Assembly: GCA_903879705.1 (NCBI GenBank)
Contig: CAIRMO010000094.1
Span: forward strand, 1-64,000
Origin: an uncultured Candidatus Competibacteraceae bacterium
GTDB taxonomy: Bacteria; Pseudomonadota; Gammaproteobacteria; Competibacterales; Competibacteraceae
Direction: 5' to 3'
DNA: 64,000 nt
Shown here: positions 1 through 9,178 of the stretch, one piece after another
How the letters are laid out: each line of letters begins with the position of its first letter
Position numbering within the stretch: the first letter of the stretch is position 1
Program-made: the position numbers and the translations under genes
Notes under the pieces: generated by a model
What the model was told of the DNA's origin: nothing
Seen by the model: only the letters and a program-made list of their open reading frames with translations
The model's database searches: none

Positions 1-1110
1 ATCCGTGACCATCAGCACCGCAGCCGGGGCGAATTACAGGCCGCGCTGCGAGCGCTGGAGGGTGATTCGCCGGATTACCGCATCGTGCGCGGCTTCGCTC
101 ATTTGGCCTTGAACACCGCTGAATTCACTCTGGCGACTGGCGATCTGCAACCGGAACTGTTGCGCCGGGAACTGTTTACCTTGGCAGCGGAGCGCGGTGG
201 TTATGGTGAAACCCAGGCTCAGGCGGTGCTGGAAGCGGTCGCGCCGCGCTATCAACTGGAAGCGGAAATCCTGCGTGAAGCCTTGTACGCTGATCTGCCG
301 GAAAACCATCGACTGACCGTGTTGCCGGAATTCACCCCGGAACGGCTGATTGACCGTTACAACCTCGCCCAAGCCCAAGGGCTGCTGTATTCGGCGCTGC
401 ACCTGCGCCTGACCGCCCATCGCAATGTCCCCGGCGAATACCGTCGCCTGTTTCGCCATCTCAAGTTCCACGGCCTGATGTACGCGGTTGAAGGTCATCT
501 GGACGACGGCTACCAGATTTATGTGGACGGCCCGGCCAGCCTGTTCAAGCAAACCCGCAAGTACGGGTTGCAAATGGCGATGTTTTTGCCGGCGCTGTTG
601 CGGGTCACCCGCTGGGCGATGGAGGCGGTGTTGCAACGGGATGGGCTGGAATTGCGCTATCAAATCGATTCGCAATCGCCGTTACGGTCGCTGGATGCGC
701 CGCCGCCGGCGTATGACAGTCTGCTGGAGGAACGCTTCGCCACTCGCTGGGAGAAGCTGGGAACGCCGTGGGTGCTGGAACGGGAGGTGGAAATCGTCGA
801 TTTGAAGGGGACAGTATTCGTTCCCGACTTTGCCCTGCGCCATCCCGATGGGCGGGTGGCGCATATCGAGATCATGGGCTTCTGGCACCCCGACTATTTG
901 CGCCGCAAGCTGGACAAACTGCGCCGCGCGGCCATGCCTGATTTAATCGTGGCGGTCTCGGAGCGGTTGAATGTCGGAGCGGCGGATTTTCAGGATATTC
1001 CCGGTCCGGTACTGTTCTTCAAGGGCAAACTCGAACCCCGGCAGGTATTAACGGTGCTGGAGACACTGGGGACCACCCGCGCTGAAGAGGGCCTGCGCCC
1101 GGCCAAGTGA
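1..1110 (+). CDS. DUF790/Bax1-family nuclease, 5' end missing
   Basis: The reading frame is open from base 1, so the N-terminus lies outside the window. The GTG at 85 is probably an internal codon. The visible protein has the DUF790 (Bax1) layout, with a helical N-terminal part and a C-terminal PD-(D/E)XK-like nuclease region: VPDFAL near base 825, then HIEIMGFWHPDYL and a lysine-rich stretch. Bax1 proteins bind XPB-type DNA helicases and cut DNA structures during repair, so an XPB-like helicase gene just upstream is expected. That partner is inference, because the upstream sequence is not visible. A gap of 109 bases separates it from the next gene. Confidence 0.8.
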   Translation: MRDHQHRSRGELQAALRALEGDSPDYRIVRGFAHLALNTAEFTLATGDLQPELLRRELFTLAAERGGYGETQAQAVLEAVAPRYQLEAEILREALYADLPENHRLTVLPEFTPERLIDRYNLAQAQGLLYSALHLRLTAHRNVPGEYRRLFRHLKFHGLMYAVEGHLDDGYQIYVDGPASLFKQTRKYGLQMAMFLPALLRVTRWAMEAVLQRDGLELRYQIDSQSPLRSLDAPPPAYDSLLEERFATRWEKLGTPWVLEREVEIVDLKGTVFVPDFALRHPDGRVAHIEIMGFWHPDYLRRKLDKLRRAAMPDLIVAVSERLNVGAADFQDIPGPVLFFKGKLEPRQVLTVLETLGTTRAEEGLRPAK

Positions 1111-1219
1111 CGGCGGCGGTGATCCGCGAAGGCTGCCGCGCAGCCCGACGTCTGGCAGGCCCGGGGCGAGGAAGGATTGCGGCAGGCGCGAAAACGCTAC
1201 GGCTGGGAGGCAAAAGTCG

Positions 1220-1954
1220 ATGAATCTGACTCTGGCGGTGGACGAAATTCATTTATGGCTGGCAGATTTGGATCAGCCGCCGAGGCCATTGTCAAAACTG
1301 GCCGCGACTTTGACACAGGATGAACAGGAACGAGCCGCACGATTCCGCTTTCCCGAACATCAAGCCCGGTTTATCGCTGGGCGGGGTCTATTGCGAGAAC
1401 TGCTGGGCGGGTACTTGAACCGGCCAGCGGCAGCGCTGAGGTTCTGCCAGGGTGCGCACGGTAAGCCGGAATTGGCAGGGAAAGAGGCCGCAGCCGGATT
1501 GCATTTCAATCTGGCGCACAGTGGTCATCGGGCGCTCTATGCGGTGGCCCGCCGTGAAGTAGGTGTTGATCTGGAAAAACCGGATCGGTCAGCAGATTAT
1601 GCGGCGATTATTGCCCGGATCTGTGGGTTGCGGGAACGGGCGGCATTCCAGACCATCCCGCCAGAGCAGCGTCAGAACGCCTTTTTTGCCTGCTGGACCT
1701 GTAAGGAAGCTATCGCCAAGGCGCTCGGCAGTGGTTTTGCCAGTGGCTTACAAACCCTGGACGTATGTTTTCTGGATGGCGACCGGGCAAAACTGCATGA
1801 TCCGGCAGGTCGGGAATGGGCGGTAATGAATGTGCCATTGGAGCCGGGTTGGGCCGGGGCTTTGGCGGCAGTGGGCGCAGACTGGCGCTGGATAAGCATT
1901 CCTCCTCTGAATTATCCCGGTGATAACGGTGAGTCCTGGCCAGGGCATCTGTAG
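1220..1954 (+). CDS. 4'-phosphopantetheinyl transferase (Sfp/AcpT type)
   Basis: This 244-residue protein transfers the phosphopantetheine arm of CoA to a serine of carrier proteins. The family signatures are present: GVDLEKPDR near residue 114, with the Mg-binding acidic residues, and the WTCKEAIAKALG motif near residue 159. The length suits the two-domain Sfp type. The ATG at 1220 follows a purine-rich GGGAGG stretch about 10 bases upstream. It could activate the acyl carrier protein encoded at 41081-41350, but no neighbour links it directly to that pathway. It is flanked by an unrelated nuclease gene and a convergent sensor kinase gene. Confidence 0.88.
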   Translation: MNLTLAVDEIHLWLADLDQPPRPLSKLAATLTQDEQERAARFRFPEHQARFIAGRGLLRELLGGYLNRPAAALRFCQGAHGKPELAGKEAAAGLHFNLAHSGHRALYAVARREVGVDLEKPDRSADYAAIIARICGLRERAAFQTIPPEQRQNAFFACWTCKEAIAKALGSGFASGLQTLDVCFLDGDRAKLHDPAGREWAVMNVPLEPGWAGALAAVGADWRWISIPPLNYPGDNGESWPGHL

Positions 1955-2045
1955 ATCGGGCAGAATCAAGTCATAGCCGTTCTTGCGATGAAGTGTGCAA
2001 ACCGTGAAAAATGTCCGGTGAACTGATCAGGAGAATCGCAGCTCC

Positions 2046-4901
2046 TTATCCGGTCCGATTTCTTTCTGCAAATTCCAGCGCCACATCCAGCGCCTCCATG
2101 AATTCATTGACCTTGATCGGCTTGGTGATATAGCGGAAGAACCCGGCCTCCAGGCCTTTCGTGATATCGCGGGGCATGGCATTGGCACTGATAGCGATAA
2201 CCGGGATGTGCGCCGTGGCCGGGTCCAAGCGCAGGATCTGCAAGGCTTCGAAGCCGTTGATGCCAGGCAGATTGATGTCCATCAGGATCACATCCGGCTG
2301 GGCCGCCCGTGCTATCTCGATGCCGCTGTTTGCGGTTGTCGCTGTCATCAAGCACATGTCGATATAACGGGCGATGATTTGTTCGACCAGCTTCATGTTC
2401 GCTGTGTTGTCCTCTACATAGAGCAGCGTGTGCAGCCGCGTTCCGCGAGAGGGTTGCGGTGGAGCCGATACTGCGACGTCGCTTTCCATGTCAAGGTGTG
2501 GCTCAGCCACCGAGGGCAGTTCGAACCAGAATATGCTCCCCACCCCGGGGGTACTTTCCACCCCGATGCGGCCCCCCATCAATTCGACCAGTTGTTTGGA
2601 CACCACCAAGCCAATTCCGGTGCCTTCCTCGTTGCCCGCCTCCTGTCCGAGACGGTTGAACGCCTGGAATAGCTGCGCTATCTGATCCGGATTCAGTCCC
2701 ACACCGGTGTCGCTGATGCTCACCCGAACGTATCCCGGCCGGTTCTGGGTACGGTTTACCTCGACCGTTCCCTGCTTGATGTTGTATTTGATCGCATTGG
2801 AAAGCAGGTTGATGAGTATCTGCTTCACCCGGGTTCGGTCAGCCAAAACAAAACAGGGCCTGTTGATTTGGGGAAAGATCATGCGGATGTTGCGCTGCTG
2901 CGCCAGCGGCTCGATCATGCCTTGGCATTCGAGCATGACTTCAGCCAGGGCCACCGGCTCCCGCGACAGGGGCATCTGTCTGGACTCGATCTTCGCCAGA
3001 TCGAGGATTTCGTCGATCAGCGTTAGCAGATGCCATCCCGCCTGAAGAATCTGGGTGATGCTGTCCTTCTGGGTGGGTGTGGGCGGCGGGAGATCGGATT
3101 CCATCAACTGGGAGAATCCGAGAATGGCATTGAGCGGGCTGCGCAGCTCATGGCTCATGCTGGACAGAAATTCCGATTTAGCGAGGTTGGCTTTTTCCGC
3201 CGCAGATTTGGTACTCTCCAGCTCGACGTTCTTTTCTTGCAGCACCTGATCCAGGCGTTTGCGTTCGGTCACGTCGCGCGCCGCCGCGAACACGCCCTGT
3301 AGCCTCCGGTCCCGGTCGTAGAAGGTGGTGGCATTGTAGGACACCACCGTTTCTCTACCGTCCCTGGCGCGGACAGTGAGTTCGTAGTTGGTGATCTTCT
3401 TTTCACTCAGGACCCGGTTGATGCTGGTCTCGGCCCGATTTGGATCAGTGAAGTAGTTCTTGAATGGGGCACCAATCAATTCGTCGCGGGTACAACCGGT
3501 GAGCGCCTCCATCTGTTTGTTGACGTCGGTGATGATGCCGTCCGGATCAGTGGTCATCAGCCCGTCGATGTTCGCTTCGAACAGGGAGCGGGTGTAGAAC
3601 TGCTGATCGCGCAAGCGCTGACCGAGCAGCTTCCGCTCTTCCTCGACCTGCTTGCGGGCGGTGTTGTCGGTGCCGATCAACAAGTAACCGATGATGGCGT
3701 CGTCTTGAGCGTCGCGTAGCGCGGTGACCGATACGATGGCCGGGAAGCGGCTGCCATCCTTACGGATATAGGTCAGTTCGTAAATGTCCTCGATGCCGCG
3801 CGAAGCCTTGAACACCAATGCCTCAAAGCCGGGCTTAATCGGGGTTTCGAGTTCCGCGCTTAATGCTTTCGCCCGGGCAATCACTTCCTGCGGATCGGAA
3901 ATGTCGGCGGGCGTAATGTTGTTTAGAACCTCGGCGGCTGCATAGCCCAGCATGCGCTCGGCACCGACATTGAAGATTTGAATGACGCCCTTCTCGTCAG
4001 TGGCGATACTCGAAAAGTTGGCGCTGTTAAAGATCGCAAGCTGCAAGGCTCCCGCTTTAAGCAATGCGGCCTCGGCCTGCTTGCGGGCGGTGTTGTCGGT
4101 GCCGATCAACAGGTAACCGATGATGGCGTCGTCTTGAGCGTCGCGTAGCGCGGTGACCGATACGATGGCCGGGAAGCGGCTGCCATCCTTACGGATATAG
4201 TTCAGTTCGTAAATATCCTCGATGCCGCGCGAGGCCTTGAAGATCAACGCCTCGAAACCGGGCGTAATCGGGGTTTCGAGTTCCGCGCTTAATGCTTTCG
4301 CCCGGGCAATCACTTCCTGCGGATCGGAAATATCGGCGGGCGTAATCCTGTTCAGAACGTCGCTGGCCGAGTAGCCCAGCATACGTTCGGCACCAATATT
4401 GAAGAGTTGAATAGTGCCATTTTCGTCGGTGGCAATAATCGAGAAATTGGCGCTATTGAAAATTGCACTCTGCAGGTTCCCCGTCGTAAGCCGCACCTCT
4501 TCGGTCTGCTTGCGCACGGTGATGTCTTCGTAGATGCCCAGCAGGCCGACGACCTGGTTGTTTTCGTCCCGCAGCGGCATCTTGGAGGTGACCACCCAAA
4601 TTTTATTGCCGTCCGGTGTCGTCTGCGGCTCTTCGTAATTTAGCTTGGGAGTGTCCGATGTCATCACGGTCTGATCGTCGGCGCGGTACAACTCAGCCAG
4701 ATCGTTCCACCCCATTTCAAAATCAGTTTTACCGATCAGTTCGTTCGGGCTGGAGTATCCGGCATCTTTCGCAAACAGAGTGTTGCAGCCCAGATAGCGC
4801 GAATCGCGATCCTTCCAGAATAGACGGGCGGGGATACTTTCTACGATGGACTGGAGCATCTTCGCTACAGGAAAATTTACGGGAAGGATGTTATTGGGCA
4901 T
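2046..4901 (-). CDS. Hybrid sensor histidine kinase, four PAS domains plus receiver
   Basis: The protein has 951 residues. Four PAS/PAC modules occupy roughly residues 15-130, 145-273, 288-416 and 430-545. A HisKA domain follows with phosphoacceptor His near 583 (MSHELRSPLNAIL), then a HATPase domain with the G box EGTGIGL, then a C-terminal receiver with Asp in DVILMDINLP near 875. No membrane segment or signal peptide is visible, so it probably senses an internal cue such as redox state or a small ligand. PAS2 and PAS3 are nearly identical copies of each other. The ATG at 4901 follows GAGG at a normal distance. No DNA-binding response regulator is adjacent, so the output partner is unknown. 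Confidence 0.92.
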   Translation of the reverse strand: MPNNILPVNFPVAKMLQSIVESIPARLFWKDRDSRYLGCNTLFAKDAGYSSPNELIGKTDFEMGWNDLAELYRADDQTVMTSDTPKLNYEEPQTTPDGNKIWVVTSKMPLRDENNQVVGLLGIYEDITVRKQTEEVRLTTGNLQSAIFNSANFSIIATDENGTIQLFNIGAERMLGYSASDVLNRITPADISDPQEVIARAKALSAELETPITPGFEALIFKASRGIEDIYELNYIRKDGSRFPAIVSVTALRDAQDDAIIGYLLIGTDNTARKQAEAALLKAGALQLAIFNSANFSSIATDEKGVIQIFNVGAERMLGYAAAEVLNNITPADISDPQEVIARAKALSAELETPIKPGFEALVFKASRGIEDIYELTYIRKDGSRFPAIVSVTALRDAQDDAIIGYLLIGTDNTARKQVEEERKLLGQRLRDQQFYTRSLFEANIDGLMTTDPDGIITDVNKQMEALTGCTRDELIGAPFKNYFTDPNRAETSINRVLSEKKITNYELTVRARDGRETVVSYNATTFYDRDRRLQGVFAAARDVTERKRLDQVLQEKNVELESTKSAAEKANLAKSEFLSSMSHELRSPLNAILGFSQLMESDLPPPTPTQKDSITQILQAGWHLLTLIDEILDLAKIESRQMPLSREPVALAEVMLECQGMIEPLAQQRNIRMIFPQINRPCFVLADRTRVKQILINLLSNAIKYNIKQGTVEVNRTQNRPGYVRVSISDTGVGLNPDQIAQLFQAFNRLGQEAGNEEGTGIGLVVSKQLVELMGGRIGVESTPGVGSIFWFELPSVAEPHLDMESDVAVSAPPQPSRGTRLHTLLYVEDNTANMKLVEQIIARYIDMCLMTATTANSGIEIARAAQPDVILMDINLPGINGFEALQILRLDPATAHIPVIAISANAMPRDITKGLEAGFFRYITKPIKVNEFMEALDVALEFAERNRTG
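3652..4509. repeat. Tandem in-frame duplication of a PAS domain, unit 429 bp
   Basis: Bases 3652-4080 and 4081-4509 are near-identical copies of a 429-bp unit (143 codons). The repeated part encodes the middle two PAS modules of the sensor kinase. Long stretches match exactly, for example from 3653 and from 4082 onward, and differ only at scattered positions. The high identity at DNA level suggests a recent duplication within the gene. Confidence 0.9.
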
Positions 4902-4924
4902 GAGCGACCTCGGTTAAAGCACAA

Positions 4925-4960
4925 ATCGGGCGCTGGTATTACGCCAGATTGGCGCCCGAT
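4925..4960. promoter_or_regulatory. Inverted repeat upstream of the sensor kinase gene
   Basis: A 9-base arm ATCGGGCGC (4925-4933) pairs with GCGCCCGAT (4952-4960) around an 18-base spacer. It lies 24 bases upstream of the kinase start codon, in the 238-bp gap before the DUF2845 gene. It could be an mRNA leader hairpin or an operator; the sequence does not say which. Nothing else in the gap could be assigned. Confidence 0.35.
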
Positions 4961-5139
4961 GAATGGCAAAGGCTGGTCGAAGCCAGTGTGGCAGGCGCTT
5001 GAATCAATGGACATTATCAGAAATCTCAATTTCAGCATTAGGCTACTGCTGAGGAAACAGCAGGTTCACTTTCAGTTATTTATCAATATTGAACAATTAG
5101 TTAAACAACTTCACGTCGCACGGGGGGACTGAATGCTTA

Positions 5140-5526
5140 CTATTGGCGCGGCCCGTCAGCAATGCCGACCAGCGTCTCGCCGTGGAAGGTCAGCGTTCGG
5201 AGAAAGGTCCCCGGCCCGAAGCTGTATTCCCATTTGTAAACCGGAATAAGCCGGCGGGTTTCGGTTTCATAGCGCGGCTGCCCCGGATAGGGCGATCCCG
5301 GCACAGGATTAGCCGGGTAGTAACCATCATTACGGCGCACGGTCTCTTCGATAAAACCATCCTGCCAGGCGTGTTGCGGATCGCCACAGAGTTGCTGAAC
5401 CCGCGACTGCGAATCGCCGGTATCCACCAGATAGCCGCCGCAGCGCATGGTGTCGGCCACCGCAGTGGATATGCCCGCTACCGCTAAAACGGCGATCAAG
5501 AGCCAGCGTTGATGATTGTCATACAT
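5140..5526 (-). CDS. DUF2845 family exported protein
   Basis: About 128 residues from the ATG at 5526. A GTG at 5538 is also in frame but leaves no room for the GGGAG ribosome site, which sits about 11 bases before the ATG. The N-terminus WLLIAVLAVAGISTAVA is a signal peptide, so the mature protein is probably periplasmic. The DUF2845 pattern is present: an early cysteine pair region (MRCGGYLVDTGDS), VQQLCGDP, and a C-terminal YSFGPGTFLRTLTF segment. The function of the family is not known. It is the last gene of the pcnB-folK-panB-panC run, just downstream of panC. Confidence 0.75.
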   Translation of the reverse strand: MYDNHQRWLLIAVLAVAGISTAVADTMRCGGYLVDTGDSQSRVQQLCGDPQHAWQDGFIEETVRRNDGYYPANPVPGSPYPGQPRYETETRRLIPVYKWEYSFGPGTFLRTLTFHGETLVGIADGPRQ

Positions 5527-5547
5527 GGAGAAGCTCACTCCCTCTGT

Positions 5548-6393
5548 TCAGATTATCGCCAGATTGTCGATTAGTCGCGCCCGACCTAGCCAGGCCGCGG
5601 CGAAAATTCGTACCTCGGTATCGTCCGGTGCCGGACGTTGTAAATCGTCGGCGCGACGAATCTCGACATAATCCGGGCGGAAACCCGCCGCCGCCAGCCG
5701 CACCTTGGCGGCATTTTCCAGCACCGCGATCGCCCGCTCTCCGCCCCGCCACTGTTCCGCCGCCGCCTGCAAGGTCGCGTACAGCGTCGGAGCTATCGCC
5801 CGCTCTTCAGCCGACAGATAGGCATTGCGCGAACTCATGGCCAGCCCATCGGCTTCGCGCACCGTAGGGCCGCCGACAATTTCGACCGGCAGATCCAGGT
5901 CAGCGGTCATGCGCCGGATGATGACCAGTTGTTGCCAGTCTTTCTCGCCGAAAACCGCCACATCGGGCTGGACCAGGTTGAACAGTTTGGCGACTACCGT
6001 AGCGACGCCGCCAAAATGAACCGGGCGGTTGGCGCCACACAGCAGTTGCGACAGCCCAGGTACGCTGACCTGGGTCATGTCTGCCAGTGGCCGTGGATAA
6101 ATAGCCGTCACTCCGGGGGCAAACAGCAGATCCAGGCCGGCGGCTTCCAACTGGAAACTGTCATCAACCCGTGTGCGCGGATAGCCGGCAAAATCTTCAT
6201 CGGGACCAAACTGGGTCGGGTTGACGAAAATACTGGCGACGGTGCGCGGGGCCAGTTGCCGTGCCCGTTCGACCAGACTGAGATGACCCCGGTGCAGGTT
6301 GCCCATAGTAGGAATCAGGGCGACCCGCTCGCCAGCCCGTTTCCAGGCGGCAACCTGAGTGCGTAATTCGGCAATGCGGTGGACGGTTTGCAT
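5548..6393 (-). CDS. panC: Pantothenate synthetase
   Basis: This 281-residue cytoplasmic enzyme joins pantoate and beta-alanine using ATP, the last step of pantothenate (vitamin B5) synthesis. It carries the nucleotidyl-transferase motif MGNLHRGHLSL near residue 30, the FVNPTQFGPDEDF segment, FGEKDWQQL and the MSSRNAYLS loop near residue 185. Length matches the family. It lies 17 bases downstream of panB on the same strand, so the two are co-transcribed. Confidence 0.97.
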   Translation of the reverse strand: MQTVHRIAELRTQVAAWKRAGERVALIPTMGNLHRGHLSLVERARQLAPRTVASIFVNPTQFGPDEDFAGYPRTRVDDSFQLEAAGLDLLFAPGVTAIYPRPLADMTQVSVPGLSQLLCGANRPVHFGGVATVVAKLFNLVQPDVAVFGEKDWQQLVIIRRMTADLDLPVEIVGGPTVREADGLAMSSRNAYLSAEERAIAPTLYATLQAAAEQWRGGERAIAVLENAAKVRLAAAGFRPDYVEIRRADDLQRPAPDDTEVRIFAAAWLGRARLIDNLAII

Positions 6394-6410
6394 GGCGCGT
6401 TCTCTGGTGA

Positions 6411-7229
6411 TCAGGCGAGGCAGTGTTCGGGGCCGGGAAATTCGCCGCTCTTGACGGCGCGGACATAGGCTTCCGCCGCTGCTTGCAGGCTGTCACAGCC
6501 GATCAGAAAGTTTTTGGAGAATTTTGGGCGGTGGCCGGGGGTAATGCCGAGCATATCGTAGCTAACCAGCACTTGGGCGTCACACCCCGCTCCGGCTCCA
6601 ATGCCGATCAATGGAATGGTCAGCGCTTCGGTCAGCCGCACCGCCAGTTCCGCTGGAATGCACTCGACCAGGGCGATGTCAGCGCCGGCCTCCTGCAACA
6701 GCAGCGTCTCATCGATGATTTGGCGTGCAGCGGCTTCCCCTCGGCCCTGCACTTTGTAGCCGCCCAGTTTATGCACTGACTGCGGCAGCAGACCCAGATG
6801 GACGCAGGAGGGAATGCCGTTGCGGCTGAGTTGACGCACGGTTTCGGCCAGCCAGCCGCCGCCTTCCAGTTTGACGATATGCGCTCCGCCTTCCTGCATC
6901 AGCCGGGCAGCATTGCGGACGCCCTGATCAACCGTGGCGTAGCTGGCGAACGGCATATCGGCCATCAGCAGCGCCGTCCGGCAGCCATTCGCCACCAGCC
7001 GGGTGTGATAGATCATGTCTTCCATCGTGACCGGCACCGTGGTTGGTCGGCCCTGAATGACCATGCCCAGCGAATCGCCAACCAGCAGCACTTCTATCCC
7101 CGCGGCCTCCAGCAGCGTGGAAAAGCTGGCATCGTAAGCCGTCAGAACGGTGAACTTCTCCCGGTCACGCTTCATCTTCGCCAGGGCGGTCAGCGTGATC
7201 GGTTTGCGGGTAGTTTGTTCCTGGTACAT
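6411..7229 (-). CDS. panB: 3-methyl-2-oxobutanoate hydroxymethyltransferase
   Basis: This 272-residue enzyme converts 2-ketoisovalerate to ketopantoate with methylene-tetrahydrofolate, the first committed step of pantothenate synthesis. Motifs seen are LTAYDASFS near residue 29, VGDSLGMVIQG with the Mg-binding Asp, ADMPFASY, and IGIGAGAGCDAQVLV with LGITPGHRPKF near the C-terminus. The folK stop lies 28 bases upstream, and a short GGTTAAA tandem sits in the gap. Pairing with folK is common and makes sense through the folate cofactor. Confidence 0.97.
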   Translation of the reverse strand: MYQEQTTRKPITLTALAKMKRDREKFTVLTAYDASFSTLLEAAGIEVLLVGDSLGMVIQGRPTTVPVTMEDMIYHTRLVANGCRTALLMADMPFASYATVDQGVRNAARLMQEGGAHIVKLEGGGWLAETVRQLSRNGIPSCVHLGLLPQSVHKLGGYKVQGRGEAAARQIIDETLLLQEAGADIALVECIPAELAVRLTEALTIPLIGIGAGAGCDAQVLVSYDMLGITPGHRPKFSKNFLIGCDSLQAAAEAYVRAVKSGEFPGPEHCLA

Positions 7230-7241
7230 GGGCGGTGTGAA

Positions 7242-7262
7242 GGTTAAAGGTTAAAGGTTAAA
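7242..7262. repeat. Short tandem repeat GGTTAAA x3 between folK and panB
   Basis: Three perfect copies of the heptamer GGTTAAA fill the gap and run into the folK stop codon. It is a simple-sequence tract. A length change would alter the folK-panB spacing and the folK stop context. There is no evidence that it does so. Confidence 0.7.
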
Positions 7263-7767
7263 AATTAAGGGCTGAAAGCTGTTCCAGCCGGGCAATCGCT
7301 TGTGGCGGGCAGGATGCCAGCAACTCCGCCAGCATTCCCCGTCCGGGAATCGTCAGTAGCGGGGCGATGTCATGCAGAGGATGCAGGACAAAAGCCCGTT
7401 GATGCAGGCGGGGATGCGGCAGGGTGAGCCACGGATCGGTGCGGGTCATCTGACCGTAGAGCAGCACGTCCAAATCCAGGGTCCGCGTCCCCCAACGCAC
7501 AGCGCGAACCCGACCCTGCGCGGTTTCAAGCGCCTGCAATGCGTTCAGCAGATCGTCTGGCGTCAGCATGGTATCCAGGGCGGCGACCGCGTTGATGTAA
7601 TCCGGCTGGCCGGGTGGACCACCGACCGGTGCCGTGCAGTACAGCGGGGAGCGGACAACGCCCGCACTGGACGGAAGATCATTGAGTGCTTGAAACGCAT
7701 GCTGCACCTGAGCGACGGGGTGATCCAGATTACTACCGATGCCAATGTAAGCCCGCACGGACTGCAT
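7258..7767 (-). CDS. folK: 6-hydroxymethyl-dihydropterin pyrophosphokinase
   Basis: This 169-residue enzyme transfers pyrophosphate from ATP to hydroxymethyl-dihydropterin in folate synthesis. The family signature is clear: YIGIGSNLDHP at the N-terminus, TRTLDLDVLLYG near residue 100 with the Mg-binding aspartates, and LPHPRLHQRAFVLHPL. It starts at the ATG at 7767, 18 bases after the pcnB stop, so it is probably translated from the pcnB message. Confidence 0.96.
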   Translation of the reverse strand: MQSVRAYIGIGSNLDHPVAQVQHAFQALNDLPSSAGVVRSPLYCTAPVGGPPGQPDYINAVAALDTMLTPDDLLNALQALETAQGRVRAVRWGTRTLDLDVLLYGQMTRTDPWLTLPHPRLHQRAFVLHPLHDIAPLLTIPGRGMLAELLASCPPQAIARLEQLSALNF

Positions 7768-7785
7768 AATAGTTGACTCGGCAAT

Positions 7786-9159
7786 TCAGGTTTCAGAAGG
7801 CGGTGGACTCGCAGCATCCGATTGGCCAGCAGCGCGGGATTTGCGCCGGCGACGCGGTTTGCCCTTTTTAGCCTTGGGCGTGGGTAACACGGCCTGAAGG
7901 CGGCCCTTTTCGTCCATCGCCATAAACCGGGTCCACCACTCGGCCAATTGCGCCGCGGGTTCGTCGGTTTCGGCCCGCAGCAGCAAAAAATCGTAGCCCG
8001 CACGAAACCGGGGATGCGTCAGCAACCGCAGCGGGCGTTTACCGATGATGACGGTCAACCGCTGCTGCATTTCCCAGATTTCCTGCATCGGCAGGCTGTA
8101 GCGCCGTGGCAAGGCCGTGCAGCGGATTTGCGTCTCAACCACCGCGTCCGCCGCAATTTGCAGCGCCTCGTACTCGTTCTGCCCGTCCATCTGCAACTGG
8201 CGCATTTGTTCCACCAGCGGCTCCCACAGTAAGGCGGCGAACAGGAACGCTGGAGCTACCGGCTTGCCTTCCGCCAAGCGGGCGTCAGTTCCGGCCAGGG
8301 CGCGCATCAGCAAGGTTTTCGGGTAATGCTGCTGCTGACGGTTCAGGCAGCGTTCGGTCGCCGGGAACAGACAGCCGAATAGCCGGTAATGGCGCAACAG
8401 TTCAAAGGTCTGGAGGGCGCTGCCACCCAGAAACAGCTTGAGGATTTCGTCGAACAACCGCGCTGAAGGAATTTTCTCCAGCAAATGCCCCAGCCGGTGC
8501 AGCGGCGCTTCGGTCGCTGGATCGATTCGCAAACCCAGCTTGGCGGCGAAGCGCACCGCCCGCAACAACCGCACCGGATCCTCGTGGTAGCGTTCGACCG
8601 GGTCACCGATTAGCCGGATCAGCCCGGCCTTGAGATCGGCTAGACCGCCCACATAGTCCAGCACTGCAAAATTGGCGATGTCGTAGTACAGGGCGTTAAT
8701 GGTGAAATCGCGCCGCCAGGCATCGTCTTCGATCCCGCCGTAGACGTTGTCGCTGAGAATGCGACCATCAGCCGCCCGTTCAACCGTGGAGCCGTCGCCA
8801 TCCTCGTTGTCGTCGCCGTGGCCACGAAAGGTAGCGACTTCAATGATTTCTGCGCCAAACTGAACATGCGCCAGCCGGAACCGCCGACCGATCAGCCGGC
8901 AGTTGCGGAATAGCTTGTAGATTTGTTCGGGACGGGCGTCAGTAGCGATATCAAAGTCTTTTGGTTCGCGGCCCAGCAGCAAATCCCGCACCCCACCGCC
9001 CACCAGGCAGGCGCGATAACCGGTTTCGCGCAGCCGGTACAGGACCTTGACGGCGTTGGGGCTGATGTTGGCCCGCGAGATGTTGTGTTCGGGGCGGGGA
9101 ATGAGGATCGGTTGACGATTCAGGATGGCGGCGTCCAGAGCAGTGATTTCTTGTCGAAT
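7786..9159 (-). CDS. pcnB: Poly(A) polymerase I, probable non-AUG start
   Basis: This polymerase adds 3' poly(A) tails to RNA and promotes its decay. The class II nucleotidyl-transferase core is present: LVGGGVRDLLLG, then KDFDIATDA with the catalytic Asp pair, RRFRLAHV, DAWRRDFTINALYY and RLIGDP. A basic arginine/lysine tail rich in KAKKGKPRRRR follows, as in E. coli PcnB. The conserved N-terminal region extends upstream of the first in-frame GTG (9003), which lies inside the LVGGG motif. From there back to an in-frame stop inside tRNA-Glu there is no ATG, GTG or TTG. An ATT at 9159 gives a family-length protein of about 457 residues; E. coli pcnB is known to start at AUU. The exact start is inference. 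Confidence 0.9.
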   Translation of the reverse strand: MRQEITALDAAILNRQPILIPRPEHNISRANISPNAVKVLYRLRETGYRACLVGGGVRDLLLGREPKDFDIATDARPEQIYKLFRNCRLIGRRFRLAHVQFGAEIIEVATFRGHGDDNEDGDGSTVERAADGRILSDNVYGGIEDDAWRRDFTINALYYDIANFAVLDYVGGLADLKAGLIRLIGDPVERYHEDPVRLLRAVRFAAKLGLRIDPATEAPLHRLGHLLEKIPSARLFDEILKLFLGGSALQTFELLRHYRLFGCLFPATERCLNRQQQHYPKTLLMRALAGTDARLAEGKPVAPAFLFAALLWEPLVEQMRQLQMDGQNEYEALQIAADAVVETQIRCTALPRRYSLPMQEIWEMQQRLTVIIGKRPLRLLTHPRFRAGYDFLLLRAETDEPAAQLAEWWTRFMAMDEKGRLQAVLPTPKAKKGKPRRRRKSRAAGQSDAASPPPSET

Positions 9160-9178
9160 GCGGAAACGCGGGTATAAT
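9151..9178 (+). promoter_or_regulatory. Candidate promoter of tRNA-Glu, with palindromic -10
   Basis: A perfect TATAAT (9173-9178) lies 16 bases after TTGTCG (9151-9156), about 31 bases before the tRNA. The -10 sits in the palindrome GGGTATAATACCC. The other strand therefore reads TATTAT (9179-9174), about 14 bases before the proposed pcnB start, and one element might serve both directions. Confidence 0.6.

Noticed and set aside
7242-7262. Telomere-like GGTTAAA repeats
   Set aside because: Three copies within an operon gap are a simple-sequence tract; no chromosome-end or phase-variation evidence exists.
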